Shown: piece by piece, positions 15,444-24,186 of the stretch
How the letters are laid out: each line of letters starts with the position of its first letter
Numbering within the stretch: the first letter of the stretch is position 1
Notes under the pieces: generated by a model
The model's database searches: none
What the model saw: only the letters and a program-made list of their open reading frames with translations
Told to the model about the DNA's origin: nothing
Program-made: the position numbers and the translations under genes
Assembly: GCF_003626645.1 (NCBI RefSeq)
Contig: NZ_RBAM01000001.1
Location: 744,001 to 808,000, forward strand
Length of the DNA stretch: 64,000 bases
Direction: 5' to 3'
Source of the DNA: Streptomyces klenkii
GTDB lineage: Bacteria > Actinomycetota > Actinomycetes > Streptomycetales > Streptomycetaceae

Positions 15444-16706
15444 TCACGCCGGCTGCTCCACCGCGACCGCCGCGCCGCGCCCCAGCAACTCCCGGCAGGC
15501 GAAGGCCAGACCGGCCCCGGCCGCGGCCACCACGGCCGCCACCGCGAACACCCCGCGCGGCCCGGCCGGGGCCATGAGCAGCCCGCCCGCCTGCTGGCCT
15601 ACGGCGTCGCCCACCACCGTCGCCAGGGACGCCCAGGTGAACGCCTCCGCCAGCATCCGGCTGTCGGCGACCCGGCTGACCAGGGTCATTTCACTGGCCG
15701 ACACCAGGGCGATGGGCACGCTGCCCACCGCCAGCGCCACGCCCAGCGTCAGCTCGGACATGGCCAGCAGGGGGAGTGCCGTCCCTACGGCGTAGGCCGA
15801 CACCAGGCGCGGGAACCTGCGGTGCACCGCGACCTCCGACTGCGAGCGCCCCAGCCACAGGGCCCCCACCGCACTGCCGACGCCCCAGCAGGCGTACACC
15901 ACACCCGTGCTGCCCGGTGAGCCGTGGTCGTCGACGAACGCCGGAATGGCCAGCGTCATCAGGCCGATGGGCACCGCGCACACGGCCATCACCGCCGTCA
16001 GCGCCAGCATGGCCGGCTCCTTCAGCGGTCCCAGCAGGGAGTGCGGAACGAAGCCCGCCCCCGCGTGGCCCTCCGGCTTCTCCAGTTCCTCCGGCTCCTC
16101 CGGCCTCTCCGAAGGCAGCCGGGTCAGGGCGAATCCGAGCCCGAGTGCTCCTACGCCCCCGATCGCCGCCACCGTCGCCAGCGCGAGTCCGGCGGACCCC
16201 GTCAGCATCAGGGCCGCCAGCATCAGCGGCGCGCCGATCACCAGCACCTCGGTGAGCAGGGCCTCCCACAGATAGGCGATGTCCCGTTCGCCGTCCGAGA
16301 GCGGCAGCCGCGCCCACAGCGACCGCATGCACGCGTTGGCGGGCGGCAGGGCCACCCCGGCGACGACGGCCGCGACCGGCTGCGCCCAGTCACCCGGCCG
16401 GGTGGCCCACACCAGCAGGCCCAGCGCCGACGGATAGACCAGTCCGGTGGCGACGAGCACCGGCCGCCGGCCCCGGCGGTCGACGTACCGGGCGACCAAG
16501 GGACTGCCGGCCGCCATGCCCAGCGTGTACAGCGCCGCCACCAGTCCGGCCTGCGCGTAACTGCCGCCCTGCTCCCGGACCACCAGCACCATCGCCAGCG
16601 ACATCAGGTAGACGGGCAGCCTGGAGACGACGCTCCAGCAGGCCGCCGCCACCACATGATGATGCGTCAGCAGGTCGATGAACCGGCGGGGCAACCCGTT
16701 CGTCAC
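15444..16706 (-). CDS. blsJ: MFS transporter, probable nucleoside antibiotic exporter
   Basis: About 420 aa with 12 predicted transmembrane segments. The MFS loop 2-3 signature is visible as SPLVARYVDRRGRRPV near residue 70. A charged central loop (ERPEEPEELEKPEGH) separates the two six-helix halves. I prefer the GTG at 16706 because it gives a short cytoplasmic N-terminus with GGAGA upstream; the frame can be read from 16838 but would overlap the preceding gene. The position inside the bls unit suggests efflux of blasticidin S or a protected form, hence self-resistance (inference). The symbol is assigned by position. Confidence 0.8.
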   Translation of the reverse strand: MTNGLPRRFIDLLTHHHVVAAACWSVVSRLPVYLMSLAMVLVVREQGGSYAQAGLVAALYTLGMAAGSPLVARYVDRRGRRPVLVATGLVYPSALGLLVWATRPGDWAQPVAAVVAGVALPPANACMRSLWARLPLSDGERDIAYLWEALLTEVLVIGAPLMLAALMLTGSAGLALATVAAIGGVGALGLGFALTRLPSERPEEPEELEKPEGHAGAGFVPHSLLGPLKEPAMLALTAVMAVCAVPIGLMTLAIPAFVDDHGSPGSTGVVYACWGVGSAVGALWLGRSQSEVAVHRRFPRLVSAYAVGTALPLLAMSELTLGVALAVGSVPIALVSASEMTLVSRVADSRMLAEAFTWASLATVVGDAVGQQAGGLLMAPAGPRGVFAVAAVVAAAGAGLAFACRELLGRGAAVAVEQPA

Positions 16707-16788
16707 GGTCTCGGTCTCCGTCTTCGTTCGATGGCGGCGCGATCCGGCGGTGGGGTCCGGCAGCGCGCTCCGGCGGCAAGGCGAGGGG

Positions 16789-18084
16789 CTACGGGTGCGT
16801 GGCACCGGCCTCCCGGGGCTGCACGGCGGGCGCCACATCGATCGTGAAAGTGCCGAGGACCTCGCGCATGCGGTTCTCCACCTCGCCGATCGATGTGCCG
16901 GTCACATGGACGTACCCGGACGCGTTGTGCGAGGCACGGCGTGCCGCGACGACGTCTCCGACGTCCACCTTGAGAACGGCGTCGACGACTCCGGGGATGC
17001 GCAACAGTTCCTCTCCGGGCGTGATGGCGCGGACGACGCCCGAGCCGGGGAGGGGGAGCAGCAGGTCGCCCGCGCAGCGGCGCTCGCCGTACCGGAGGAG
17101 GGGACGCCGGCCGAGGTAGACGTCGAGCGCGGCACCGAAGACGTCGAAGCCGTAGGCGTGCCCGTGGTTGGCGGTGATCTCGCAGCCGGCCGGCCGTACG
17201 CCGATCTCGCCCGCGTAGACCTCGCCGTCGATCAGGAAGAACTCCATGTGCACGTAGCCGTGGTCGAGGCCCATGCCGGTGGCGATGCGCTGAAGCATGC
17301 CCCGCAGGTCTACGGGCGGCCCCTCGCCGGTAGCCACGCTGATGTTGGCGTTCATCGCGCCGTCGACGATGTCCAGCGGACGGCACGGCATCGCGCTGGG
17401 CCAGGCGTCGAGCACCTCCCCGGCGTGGATGAGGGCGCACACCTCCCATTCGGTGCCGCCCAGATACTCCTCGACCATCCACTCGCGCGAGCCGAAGACG
17501 GCCGGGTCGGGGCAGGACGACGGCCCGGTCAGCCGGAAGGTGTCCACGCACGCGAAGGAGTCCACGGGCTTGAGCACCAGCGGCCAGCCGCACACGGCCG
17601 CGAACCGTTCGACGCCGGCCGCGTCCGCCACCCGCGCGTACCGCGCGGTGCGCAGCCCCAGCTCCCGGAACTTGTCCTTCATGGCGGCCTTGTCACGCAC
17701 CCACGCCACTTGCTGTTCCGTCAGGTGCGGCAGGCCGGCCAGTGCGGCGAAGCGCTGTGCGACCGCCTGCCGGGGCTCCGAGGGGTTGCAGAAGCGTTCG
17801 GGCCGGGCGGGCAGTGCCGCCGCCCACGTCTCGTAACGCCGTACCTCCTCCTCCAGCGGCACGCCTGCGCGTACCCAGAACGCCGGAAGGTGCGCGGTCT
17901 CGCGCAGATAGTCGTCCGACAGGTCGCGGCGCACCTCCGCGAAGCGCAGCAGCACCAGCCGGCCGGGGGTGAGGGCCCGTACGGCGTACCGGGTGAAGGT
18001 GCAGGCCCGGTCGTCCGCCATCAGCAGCACCGGAGCGTCCGCGCTCATGGCACCCATCGCGCCCGTGGCACTGGTCGCGCTCAT
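16789..18084 (-). CDS. blsI: ATP-grasp ligase, probable cytosinine/beta-arginine amide synthetase
   Basis: A 431-aa ATP-grasp protein. The central domain begins at AAMKDKFRELGLRTARYARV and CGWPLVLKPVDSFACVDT (nucleotide-binding Lys), continues with MVEEYLGGTEWEV and ends with HMEFFLIDGEVYAGEIGVRPAG, carrying the Mg-binding acidic residues. The family forms amide or peptide bonds through acyl phosphates. Blasticidin S needs one amide bond between the cytosinine carboxylate or beta-arginine carboxylate and an amine, and this is the only ligase in the unit, so I infer that reaction. Its ATG overlaps the stop of the aminotransferase gene (ATGA), indicating coupling. The symbol is assigned by position. 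Confidence 0.78.
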   Translation of the reverse strand: MSATSATGAMGAMSADAPVLLMADDRACTFTRYAVRALTPGRLVLLRFAEVRRDLSDDYLRETAHLPAFWVRAGVPLEEEVRRYETWAAALPARPERFCNPSEPRQAVAQRFAALAGLPHLTEQQVAWVRDKAAMKDKFRELGLRTARYARVADAAGVERFAAVCGWPLVLKPVDSFACVDTFRLTGPSSCPDPAVFGSREWMVEEYLGGTEWEVCALIHAGEVLDAWPSAMPCRPLDIVDGAMNANISVATGEGPPVDLRGMLQRIATGMGLDHGYVHMEFFLIDGEVYAGEIGVRPAGCEITANHGHAYGFDVFGAALDVYLGRRPLLRYGERRCAGDLLLPLPGSGVVRAITPGEELLRIPGVVDAVLKVDVGDVVAARRASHNASGYVHVTGTSIGEVENRMREVLGTFTIDVAPAVQPREAGATHP

Positions 18085-19259
18085 ACGGCCTCCAGAGCCT
18101 GGCGCAGGGCCTTGACGGCCAGGACCTGGTCCTGCTCGGAGAGCTCCGGCGACAACGGCACGCACAGGGTGCGGTCCAGCAGGTCCCGGGTGCGGGCGAA
18201 TCCGTCGCGGCTGAGCATCAGGGGCCCGCCGGGAGCGAGGCTCCAGGGGAAGCCGTCGGCGTAGAGGGAACGCCGGCCGGTGATCACCGGGTGTTCCGGC
18301 AGGAGGTACTTGCCGAGCGTCCAGTTGGCGATGCCGCGCTCGGTGAGCGAGGCGACGGCCGCGTCGCGCAGCTCCCGGCTCTCCCAGCGGAGACGCAGGC
18401 TGATCTTCACGTCGCCCGCGGCCCTCGGCAGGACCGCGAGGTCCGTGCGGTCCGGCAGGTTCTCCATGGCGATGGCGTGCTGCCGCTCCAGCCCGGCGAG
18501 CAGCTCGTCGAGGTGGCGGAACTGCTGGAACTGGATGGCCGCCACGCCCTCGCTGGTGACGAAGTTCTCCCCGTAGTGGGCGTCCGCGTTCCACGTCGGG
18601 TAGCAGCCGGGCACCCGCGCGGACCCGTGGTCGTGGTAGCAGCGCATGGTTGCCCAGGCCGCCGGGTCGCCGGTGACGAGCAGTCCGCCCTCGCCGGAGG
18701 TGAGTACCTTGTTGTGGTGGAAGCTGAACGTGCCCGCGTACCCGGCTGTCCCGGCGTGCCTGCCGTCGGGGAACGTGGCGCCCAGGGCCTGGGCGCAGTC
18801 CTCGACGACGTACGGCACGCCCTCGGGCAGGCGGCCGGCGGCCCCCTCCATATGGGCGACGATCACCCGCTCGGTGCCGGGCGGCAGCAGGGTGGGATCG
18901 AGGGAGAGGGAGTCGTCGACGTCGACGAGTACGGGGATCAGCCCGCTGGAGAGGACCGCGCCCGCCACCGCGACGAACGTGACAGCCGGGATGTGGACGA
19001 GGTCGCCGGTGCGGGGCCGGGTGGAGATCAGCGCCAGCCGGAGGGCCTCGGTGCAGTTGTGCAGGGCCAGGACGTGCCGGGCGCCCAGGCGTTCGGCGAC
19101 CCGGCGCTCCAGCCGGGAGGCGATGGACTCGCCCTCCGTCTGGTAGCGGAAGAGCACGGCGTGGTCGATCGCCTCGCGCAGCTCGTGCATGTCCGGCCAG
19201 TCGAGGTAGTTGGCCCCGTAGGGCAGGAATCGCTGTCCCAGGCGCTTGTTGAGGCTCAT
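18081..19259 (-). CDS. blsH: DegT/DnrJ/EryC1/StrS family PLP aminotransferase
   Basis: A 392-aa sugar aminotransferase-type enzyme. The PLP lysine is Lys184 in FSFHHNKVLTSGEGG, the pyridine-N aspartate is Asp154 in VVEDCAQALGA, and the phosphate-binding segment is HNCTEALRLAL. Length and motifs are standard for the family. In blasticidin S formation an amino group must be set at C4 of the decarboxylated sugar nucleoside with loss of hydroxyls to give cytosinine; this is the only PLP aminotransferase in the unit. Start and stop overlap neighbours by 4 bp on both sides (ATGA twice), so blsG-blsH-blsI are translationally coupled. Confidence 0.88.
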   Translation of the reverse strand: MSLNKRLGQRFLPYGANYLDWPDMHELREAIDHAVLFRYQTEGESIASRLERRVAERLGARHVLALHNCTEALRLALISTRPRTGDLVHIPAVTFVAVAGAVLSSGLIPVLVDVDDSLSLDPTLLPPGTERVIVAHMEGAAGRLPEGVPYVVEDCAQALGATFPDGRHAGTAGYAGTFSFHHNKVLTSGEGGLLVTGDPAAWATMRCYHDHGSARVPGCYPTWNADAHYGENFVTSEGVAAIQFQQFRHLDELLAGLERQHAIAMENLPDRTDLAVLPRAAGDVKISLRLRWESRELRDAAVASLTERGIANWTLGKYLLPEHPVITGRRSLYADGFPWSLAPGGPLMLSRDGFARTRDLLDRTLCVPLSPELSEQDQVLAVKALRQALEAV

Positions 19260-20482
19260 GGCGCATCAGGCTCCGTGATCGGGTACGCGGCGGCGTCGAC
19301 GACCATCTCCTCGCCCCGGTAGTTGCGCAGGCGTAGGCGCAGGCCGTCGGGGGAGGGCGTGAAGTACGGCTGGGCGATGGGGATCTTGCCGATCCTCGTG
19401 GTGAGGACGTACTGCGGCACCCCGAATCCGGTGATGTGGCCCTGCAAGCCCTCCATGATCTCCCAGCCCTTCTCCACGGAGGTCATGAAGTGCGAGACAC
19501 CGGTGACGTTGTCGCAGTGGTAGAGGTAATAGGGGCGGACGCGGATGTGCAGCAGCTCGGTCATCAGCGTGCGCATCGTGGTGACGTCGTCGTTGATCCC
19601 GTGCAGCAGCACGGTCTGGTTGCCGACCGGGATGCCGTGCCGCAGCAGGCGGTCCACGGCGGCCGCCGACTCCGCGGTGATCTCCTTGGGATGGTTGAAG
19701 TGCGTGTTCAGCCATACGGGGTGATAGCGCGCGAGCATCTCGCAAAGGCCCTCGGTGATGCGCTGCGGCAGCAGCACGGGGAACCGGCTGCCGATGCGGA
19801 TGATCTCCACGCTGGGGATCGCCCGCAGCCCGGAGACGATCTCCTCCAGCTTGCCGTCCTGGTATGACAGCGGGTCGCCGCCCGTCAGCAGTACGTCCCG
19901 GATCTCCGGGTGGTCGGCGATGTAGCGCAGGTCCTCCTCGAACGACCCGCCCTCGTCGTCGCGGAAGTACGTGCCGGACACGTCGGTGGTGTGGAACTTG
20001 CGGGTGCAGTGCCGGCAGTAGACCGGGCACGCCTCGGTGATCAGCATGATCACCCGGTCCGGGTACTTGTGCACCACCCGGTTGGTCTTGCGGTAGTACA
20101 TGTCCCCGACCGGGTCGACGTCGGAGCCGGGGAACTCCGTCAGCTCGCCCGGCGCGGGCACGGCTTGCAACCGGACCGGGCAGGCGGGGTCGTCGGGGTC
20201 CATCAGCGACGCGTAGTACGGGGTGATGCTCCACCGGTACTTGCCGGCCGAACCGGCGACGGCCTTCTCCTCGTCGGACGTCAGGCGGATCCACTGCCGG
20301 GCCTTGTGGACGGTGTTGATGCGCTTGCGCATGTGCCAGCGCCAGTCGTCCCATTCCGCGGCGGGGACGCGGGGCCGGAAGCCGGCGAGGTCCGCGGCCT
20401 CGGCGATGTCTGTGGGCTCTACGGTCTCTGTCGTATCTACGGGATCTGTGGTCGCGTCGTGTTCGCCGGGTGTGCCGGACAT
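19256..20482 (-). CDS. blsG: KamA-family radical SAM aminomutase, probable arginine 2,3-aminomutase
   Basis: A 408-aa radical SAM/PLP enzyme. The iron-sulfur motif is CPVYCRHC (Cys152, 156, 159), and the PLP lysine is Lys366 in GVPQYVLTTRIGKIPI. The family's substrate-holding Asp in HCDNVTGVSHF is kept, but the second side-chain Asp of lysine 2,3-aminomutase (Asp330 in the clostridial enzyme) aligns with Thr361. This argues for a substrate other than lysine. In the bls context the product is beta-arginine from L-arginine. The ATG at 20482 was chosen because sequence upstream is antisense to blsF. The 109-bp gap to blsF contains a short CTTAAGC/GCTTAAG inverted repeat. Confidence 0.87.
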   Translation of the reverse strand: MSGTPGEHDATTDPVDTTETVEPTDIAEAADLAGFRPRVPAAEWDDWRWHMRKRINTVHKARQWIRLTSDEEKAVAGSAGKYRWSITPYYASLMDPDDPACPVRLQAVPAPGELTEFPGSDVDPVGDMYYRKTNRVVHKYPDRVIMLITEACPVYCRHCTRKFHTTDVSGTYFRDDEGGSFEEDLRYIADHPEIRDVLLTGGDPLSYQDGKLEEIVSGLRAIPSVEIIRIGSRFPVLLPQRITEGLCEMLARYHPVWLNTHFNHPKEITAESAAAVDRLLRHGIPVGNQTVLLHGINDDVTTMRTLMTELLHIRVRPYYLYHCDNVTGVSHFMTSVEKGWEIMEGLQGHITGFGVPQYVLTTRIGKIPIAQPYFTPSPDGLRLRLRNYRGEEMVVDAAAYPITEPDAP

Positions 20483-20591
20483 GGCGGCTCCAGTGTCGAC
20501 AGACGATGTCTCAAAGTGGCTTAGGTGACTTAAGCGGCCCAGGCGGCCCAGCCGGTGGCTTAAGTTGCCCAAGCGGATGTGGTGCCACGGT

Positions 20592-21563
20592 TCACAGCGG
20601 TGCGAGCGAGAGCTGGCGGAGGCTGCGGGCAATGCGCTGGGCACCGCGCAAGTCGTCCCCGGGGCTGTCCACCGCCTGCCACAGCGTGTCGGCCGGAGGC
20701 ACGTACGGCAGGGGCTTGCCGGCGTGGCCCTCGGCCACGGGTACGGGAACCACCCGCCGTACGCGCTCGGCCAGGGCTCTTTGTGCTGCACCCAGCGGCG
20801 GCAGGAAGCACAGGGGAGCGTGCCGCGCTTGGGCGAGCCCGACCGCAGCCAGCGTCGGGGAGGCCAGGAAGACCTCGCTGCCGGCGTGCAGTGCGTCGAC
20901 GTCCACGTCGGCGGCGCGGTGCAGTCGCACCGCCTCGGGAGTACCGTCGGCTGCGAGGGAGGAACGGACGGCCGCGAGCCCGGTGTCGCACACCACGTCG
21001 CAGTGTCCGGCATGGTCCGCCGCGGCCCGTACCAGCGCCCGTAGCGGCCCGTCGGTGAAAGCCCGTACCTCGTCGTCCGGAACGCCCCACAGCGACAGGA
21101 GCAACAGGGCGCCGGTGCGGTTGCGGTCCCTGGCCGTGCGTACGGGCGCGAGCGTCCCGGCGGCGCGGACGCCCGGTCCGAGGGGCTCGGCGGCGGGGAG
21201 CCAGTCCGGCCGGTGCAGCCATCGCAACGCCGGCCCGGCCATCCCGGCCATCCCGGTCACCTCGGCCACTCCGGTCCCCTCCGGCCCCCGTCCGCCCGAG
21301 AACAGGTGCACCACCGGCACACCCCGTGCCGGCAGCTGTACGGTGGCCACCTCGTCGTCGCAGACCAGGGCGGCGACCGGCGGCGGTTCGGCGGACCGGT
21401 CCGTGGTGACGGCGAGCTCGCCGAGGTGCGCGGCGACGCGGCGGAGGGCGAGCAGCGAGTCCAGCTCCTCCTCCCGCGATACCAGCAGCACCCGCTGCCG
21501 CGTACCCGGGCGGCGGCTCTCGGGCGGCGGGGAGCTCGCGCCGCCGGGGGTCAGTACCGCCAC
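20592..21563 (-). CDS. blsF: GT-B-like protein related to the cluster's glycosyltransferase
   Basis: About 323 aa from a GTG at 21563, which overlaps the end of blsE by 13 bp; longer frames upstream are antisense to blsE. I first saw no family, but residues 228-261 (VFLASPTLAAVGLAQARHAP, then LCFLPPLGAAQ) closely follow the nucleotide-sugar site of BlsD (VLLTSPGLTTLLEADRLKVP, then TVCLPPQNLSQ). The acidic residue and Asn of that site are lost. I infer a diverged, possibly non-catalytic glycosyltransferase fold. The symbol is assigned by position between blsE and blsG. It could assist BlsD or act on a later intermediate. Confidence 0.6.
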   Translation of the reverse strand: MAVLTPGGASSPPPESRRPGTRQRVLLVSREEELDSLLALRRVAAHLGELAVTTDRSAEPPPVAALVCDDEVATVQLPARGVPVVHLFSGGRGPEGTGVAEVTGMAGMAGPALRWLHRPDWLPAAEPLGPGVRAAGTLAPVRTARDRNRTGALLLLSLWGVPDDEVRAFTDGPLRALVRAAADHAGHCDVVCDTGLAAVRSSLAADGTPEAVRLHRAADVDVDALHAGSEVFLASPTLAAVGLAQARHAPLCFLPPLGAAQRALAERVRRVVPVPVAEGHAGKPLPYVPPADTLWQAVDSPGDDLRGAQRIARSLRQLSLAPL

Positions 21564-22567
21564 GGCGGCACCGACCCGAGCCGGGCGACGTCGTCGCTGT
21601 ATCCCGCGGCCGTCGTGGAGCAGCCCGAGCACAGCTCGGGGCCGTGTTCGCGGAAGTAGTCGGCATGCGCACGGAAGACGGGCGTGTCGAGCCCGATCGC
21701 CCCGCCCTCCCGCAACGGCGCACCGCCTCCCGGGCCGTCGCCGGCCTCGCGGTGCGGCAGACAACTGCACGCGTACATCCGCCCGAACCGCCCGTCGATG
21801 TAGATGACGTCGTCCACGACGTGGCACAGCGGCCGCGAGGCGCGCGGCGTCAGGGACTCACCGAAGTACCGGTCCCGTTCCTCCGCGGTGTCGCCGTAGA
21901 ACCGCTTCCCCAGGGGGACCAGCAGGACGTCCGGGCCGGCGTCGTAGACGGGGTCGCACACCTCCCGCACGTGAGCGGGATCGGGATAGGTGATCGTACG
22001 GTCCAGCTTCAGGGCGGACAGTTCCCACTGGACCACGCCCGCTTCGGTCAGGACCTTCTGAAGCTGCGGCACCTCGGTGTAGTTGTGCGGCCCGACCACC
22101 GTGTTGACCCGCGGCAGGATGCCGAGCGCCGCGGCGGCGCGCAGCCCGGTCAGCCCGTTGTCGAACATGCCGGGGGAGCGGCGGTAGACGTCGTGGGTCT
22201 CCCCTGAAGCGCCGTCCAGGCTCACGATCACCTGGGCCAGGCCCGCCCCGGCGAGCCGCTGCACCATCCTCGGCAGCAGCATTCCGTTCGTGATGACGGA
22301 CATCCGCATGCCCGCCGCCGTGCCCCGGCGCACCAGCTCCACGACGTCCCGGTGCATCAGCGGTTCGCCGCCGGTGAAGCGTACGTACCGCACTCCGGCC
22401 GCGCGGGCCCGGGGCAGCAGCTCGTCGAAGTCCTCGACGGAGAAGCGGTAGGCGTCGCGCGAGAGCGCGAACTCGCACATGAAACAGTCGGCGTTGCAGG
22501 CTTCCAGGATCCTGATGAAGAGATAGCGGTCTCGGTCACGGTCTTGGTCTTGGTCATGGTCACGCAT
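21551..22567 (-). CDS. blsE: radical SAM enzyme, cytosylglucuronate decarboxylase
   Basis: A 338-aa radical SAM protein from the ATG at 22567 (an upstream in-frame start at 22621 would add a DPK repeat). The 4Fe-4S motif is CNADCFMC (Cys24, 28, 31); FTGGEPLMH is the SAM-binding GGE motif. The C-terminus has further Cys residues (CHVVDDVIYI, YACSCLPH, CSGCSTT) of the SPASM/twitch kind for auxiliary clusters. BlsE is known to decarboxylate cytosylglucuronic acid. The N-terminal 14 residues are a D/R/Q repeat coded by a hexamer array. It overlaps blsF by 13 bp. Confidence 0.88.
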   Translation of the reverse strand: MRDHDQDQDRDRDRYLFIRILEACNADCFMCEFALSRDAYRFSVEDFDELLPRARAAGVRYVRFTGGEPLMHRDVVELVRRGTAAGMRMSVITNGMLLPRMVQRLAGAGLAQVIVSLDGASGETHDVYRRSPGMFDNGLTGLRAAAALGILPRVNTVVGPHNYTEVPQLQKVLTEAGVVQWELSALKLDRTITYPDPAHVREVCDPVYDAGPDVLLVPLGKRFYGDTAEERDRYFGESLTPRASRPLCHVVDDVIYIDGRFGRMYACSCLPHREAGDGPGGGAPLREGGAIGLDTPVFRAHADYFREHGPELCSGCSTTAAGYSDDVARLGSVPPWRY

Positions 22568-22616
22568 CGGGGCGGGGCCTTTCGGGTCCTTCGGGTCCTT
22601 CGGGTCTCTCGGGTCT
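22528..22616 (-). repeat. two short tandem-repeat tracts at the blsE start
   Basis: Six hexamers of the form GGTCNN (22528-22563, plus strand) code for the D/R/Q-rich N-terminus of blsE, and four 9-bp units of the form TTCGGGTCC (22581-22616) lie just upstream of the chosen ATG, or code for a DPK repeat if translation starts at 22621. Such tracts are prone to slippage. The second tract would change only the leader or an in-frame repeat. Confidence 0.8.
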
Positions 22617-22791
22617 TTCATGGAAGGTTCAGGTCCTTCACGGGAGGTTCGGGTCCGTCAGGAGAGGGGGAACGGCCTGCTCGGGGCGGGCGGGGCGCGC
22701 AGGGCGCGTGGCAGGGATGCGACGTGCCGGTTACGGGCGAGGGGACGGGTACCGGTACGGGTCGGGTACGGGCGCGGCCGGGCTGCGGCCC

Positions 22792-24186
22792 TCAGGCGGT
22801 CGAGGGCTGGGCCTGCCGCACCGTGGCCAGGAGCGCATCGGCGACCTGGGCCGCGCCGCCGGTGCCGACGGCCGCGGCCAGAGCTCCCCATTCGGCGCCC
22901 TGCGCCGCCCGCCGCACCGCGGCCAGGACGGCGGAACGAAGGTCGGTTGCCGGGGGCGCGGCATCCGCTTGTACGGCTTGTACGGCGTCGGCTCGTACGG
23001 CCGCGTGCCCGATCCCGCCGTAGATCAGTTCCAGGGCGTGGTCCTCGCCCTTCGCGCGCAGCCCGAGCGCCTCCTCCTCTCCGAAGATGCTCTCGGGCCA
23101 GGTCACCCGTACGTCGGTGCCGACGGCCCGGCTGTGATAGCGGCCGTTGAAGATCTGGCTGAGGTTCTGCGGCGGCAGGCAGACCGTGGGCACCTTCAGC
23201 CGGTCCGCCTCCAGCAGCGTGGTGAGGCCCGGGGAGGTGAGGAGAACGTCGCAGCGGGTCAGTTCGGTGAGGAACGCGCTGTGGGGGAGCGGCCCGGCCG
23301 TGACCCGCAGCCCCGCGGGCGACCGCGCGACGAGACCGGCCAGGACGCCGTCCGGGAGGTTGCCGGCCAGGTGGGCTTCCTGCACGCCGTGGTCGGCCAG
23401 CGCGTCAAGGACGGCGGGCACGACGGCGCGCGGGTACGCCGTCCAGTCGGGCAGAGAGGGTGCGCGCAGGCCGCCCAGGCTGATCAGGGCCTTGCGCCAG
23501 GGCCGGCCGCCGGTACGGGACTCGGAGGGGTCCGGGGTGCGACGATCCGGGTGCCCGGGAGCCAGGGGGCGAAGGGCCGGGGGACGAGGATCCAGGCAGC
23601 TGCCCGGGGGAGTGCCGATGACCGCCTCGACCCAGCGCAGCGACGACACGGACGCAAGAACTCCCTCGTGCTCGCGCTCAAGAGAAACCCCGGGATACTT
23701 CTGGGCGCAGTACACGGTGGCGTCCAGCGGCAGTGCGCCACGGTCCCCGTCGGTCCACATGAAGGGCAGGCTGTCCACGAACACCGTCGGCACACCGGCC
23801 GCCTCCAGCTCCGACGCGACCGCACCGTCCAGAACGACCACCGCTGCCCGTACCCCGTGCGACTGCACGATCCGCCCGACGGCGGCGCGCCGCTCGGCCG
23901 CGGACTCCGGCAGGTCGTACCAGCAGTCGACCGTGTGCTCGGCGAGCAGGGGACGGCCCAGACCGGAGGCGAGGCCGACGAACCGCAGGGGCGGTTGTGC
24001 ACGCCGCAAGGGCGGTTGCGCACGCTCGCGCAGTGCGGACAGGACGGCGCTCAGCTTTCCCGAGCTGCCCCAACCGAATTCGACCCCCGCGAGGGCGACC
24101 GTGACGGGCCGTGGGTGCGCCGCGGGCTCCGGGAGATCGGCGGCCGTCCGGGGGCCCGGCGGTCGTACATCGGGAACACGGCGCAT
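22792..24186 (-). CDS. blsD: GT-B glycosyltransferase, cytosylglucuronate synthase
   Basis: A 464-aa glycosyltransferase. The ATG at 24186 follows GGAAAGG at 6 bases; the frame can be read to 24273 without such a site. The N-terminal Rossmann-like half begins VTVALAGVEFGWGSSGKLSA, and the C-terminal half holds KALISLGGL and the donor-site segment VLLTSPGLTTLLEADRL (about 314-330) with PPQNLSQ. It is the first gene of the minus-strand unit. In blasticidin S biosynthesis BlsD joins cytosine and UDP-glucuronate (established). The 224-bp gap to blsE contains repeats but no gene. Confidence 0.82.
   Translation of the reverse strand: MRRVPDVRPPGPRTAADLPEPAAHPRPVTVALAGVEFGWGSSGKLSAVLSALRERAQPPLRRAQPPLRFVGLASGLGRPLLAEHTVDCWYDLPESAAERRAAVGRIVQSHGVRAAVVVLDGAVASELEAAGVPTVFVDSLPFMWTDGDRGALPLDATVYCAQKYPGVSLEREHEGVLASVSSLRWVEAVIGTPPGSCLDPRPPALRPLAPGHPDRRTPDPSESRTGGRPWRKALISLGGLRAPSLPDWTAYPRAVVPAVLDALADHGVQEAHLAGNLPDGVLAGLVARSPAGLRVTAGPLPHSAFLTELTRCDVLLTSPGLTTLLEADRLKVPTVCLPPQNLSQIFNGRYHSRAVGTDVRVTWPESIFGEEEALGLRAKGEDHALELIYGGIGHAAVRADAVQAVQADAAPPATDLRSAVLAAVRRAAQGAEWGALAAAVGTGGAAQVADALLATVRQAQPSTA

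Noticed and set aside
16678..18264. Plus-strand open frame of 528 codons opposite the MFS and ATP-grasp genes
   Set aside because: No recognisable domain; the minus-strand genes are well supported by ATP-grasp and MFS features.
20529..20564. CTTAAGC/GCTTAAG inverted repeat between blsF and blsG as a terminator
   Set aside because: Only 7-bp arms with a 22-base loop; too weak to call a terminator, and the genes appear co-transcribed.
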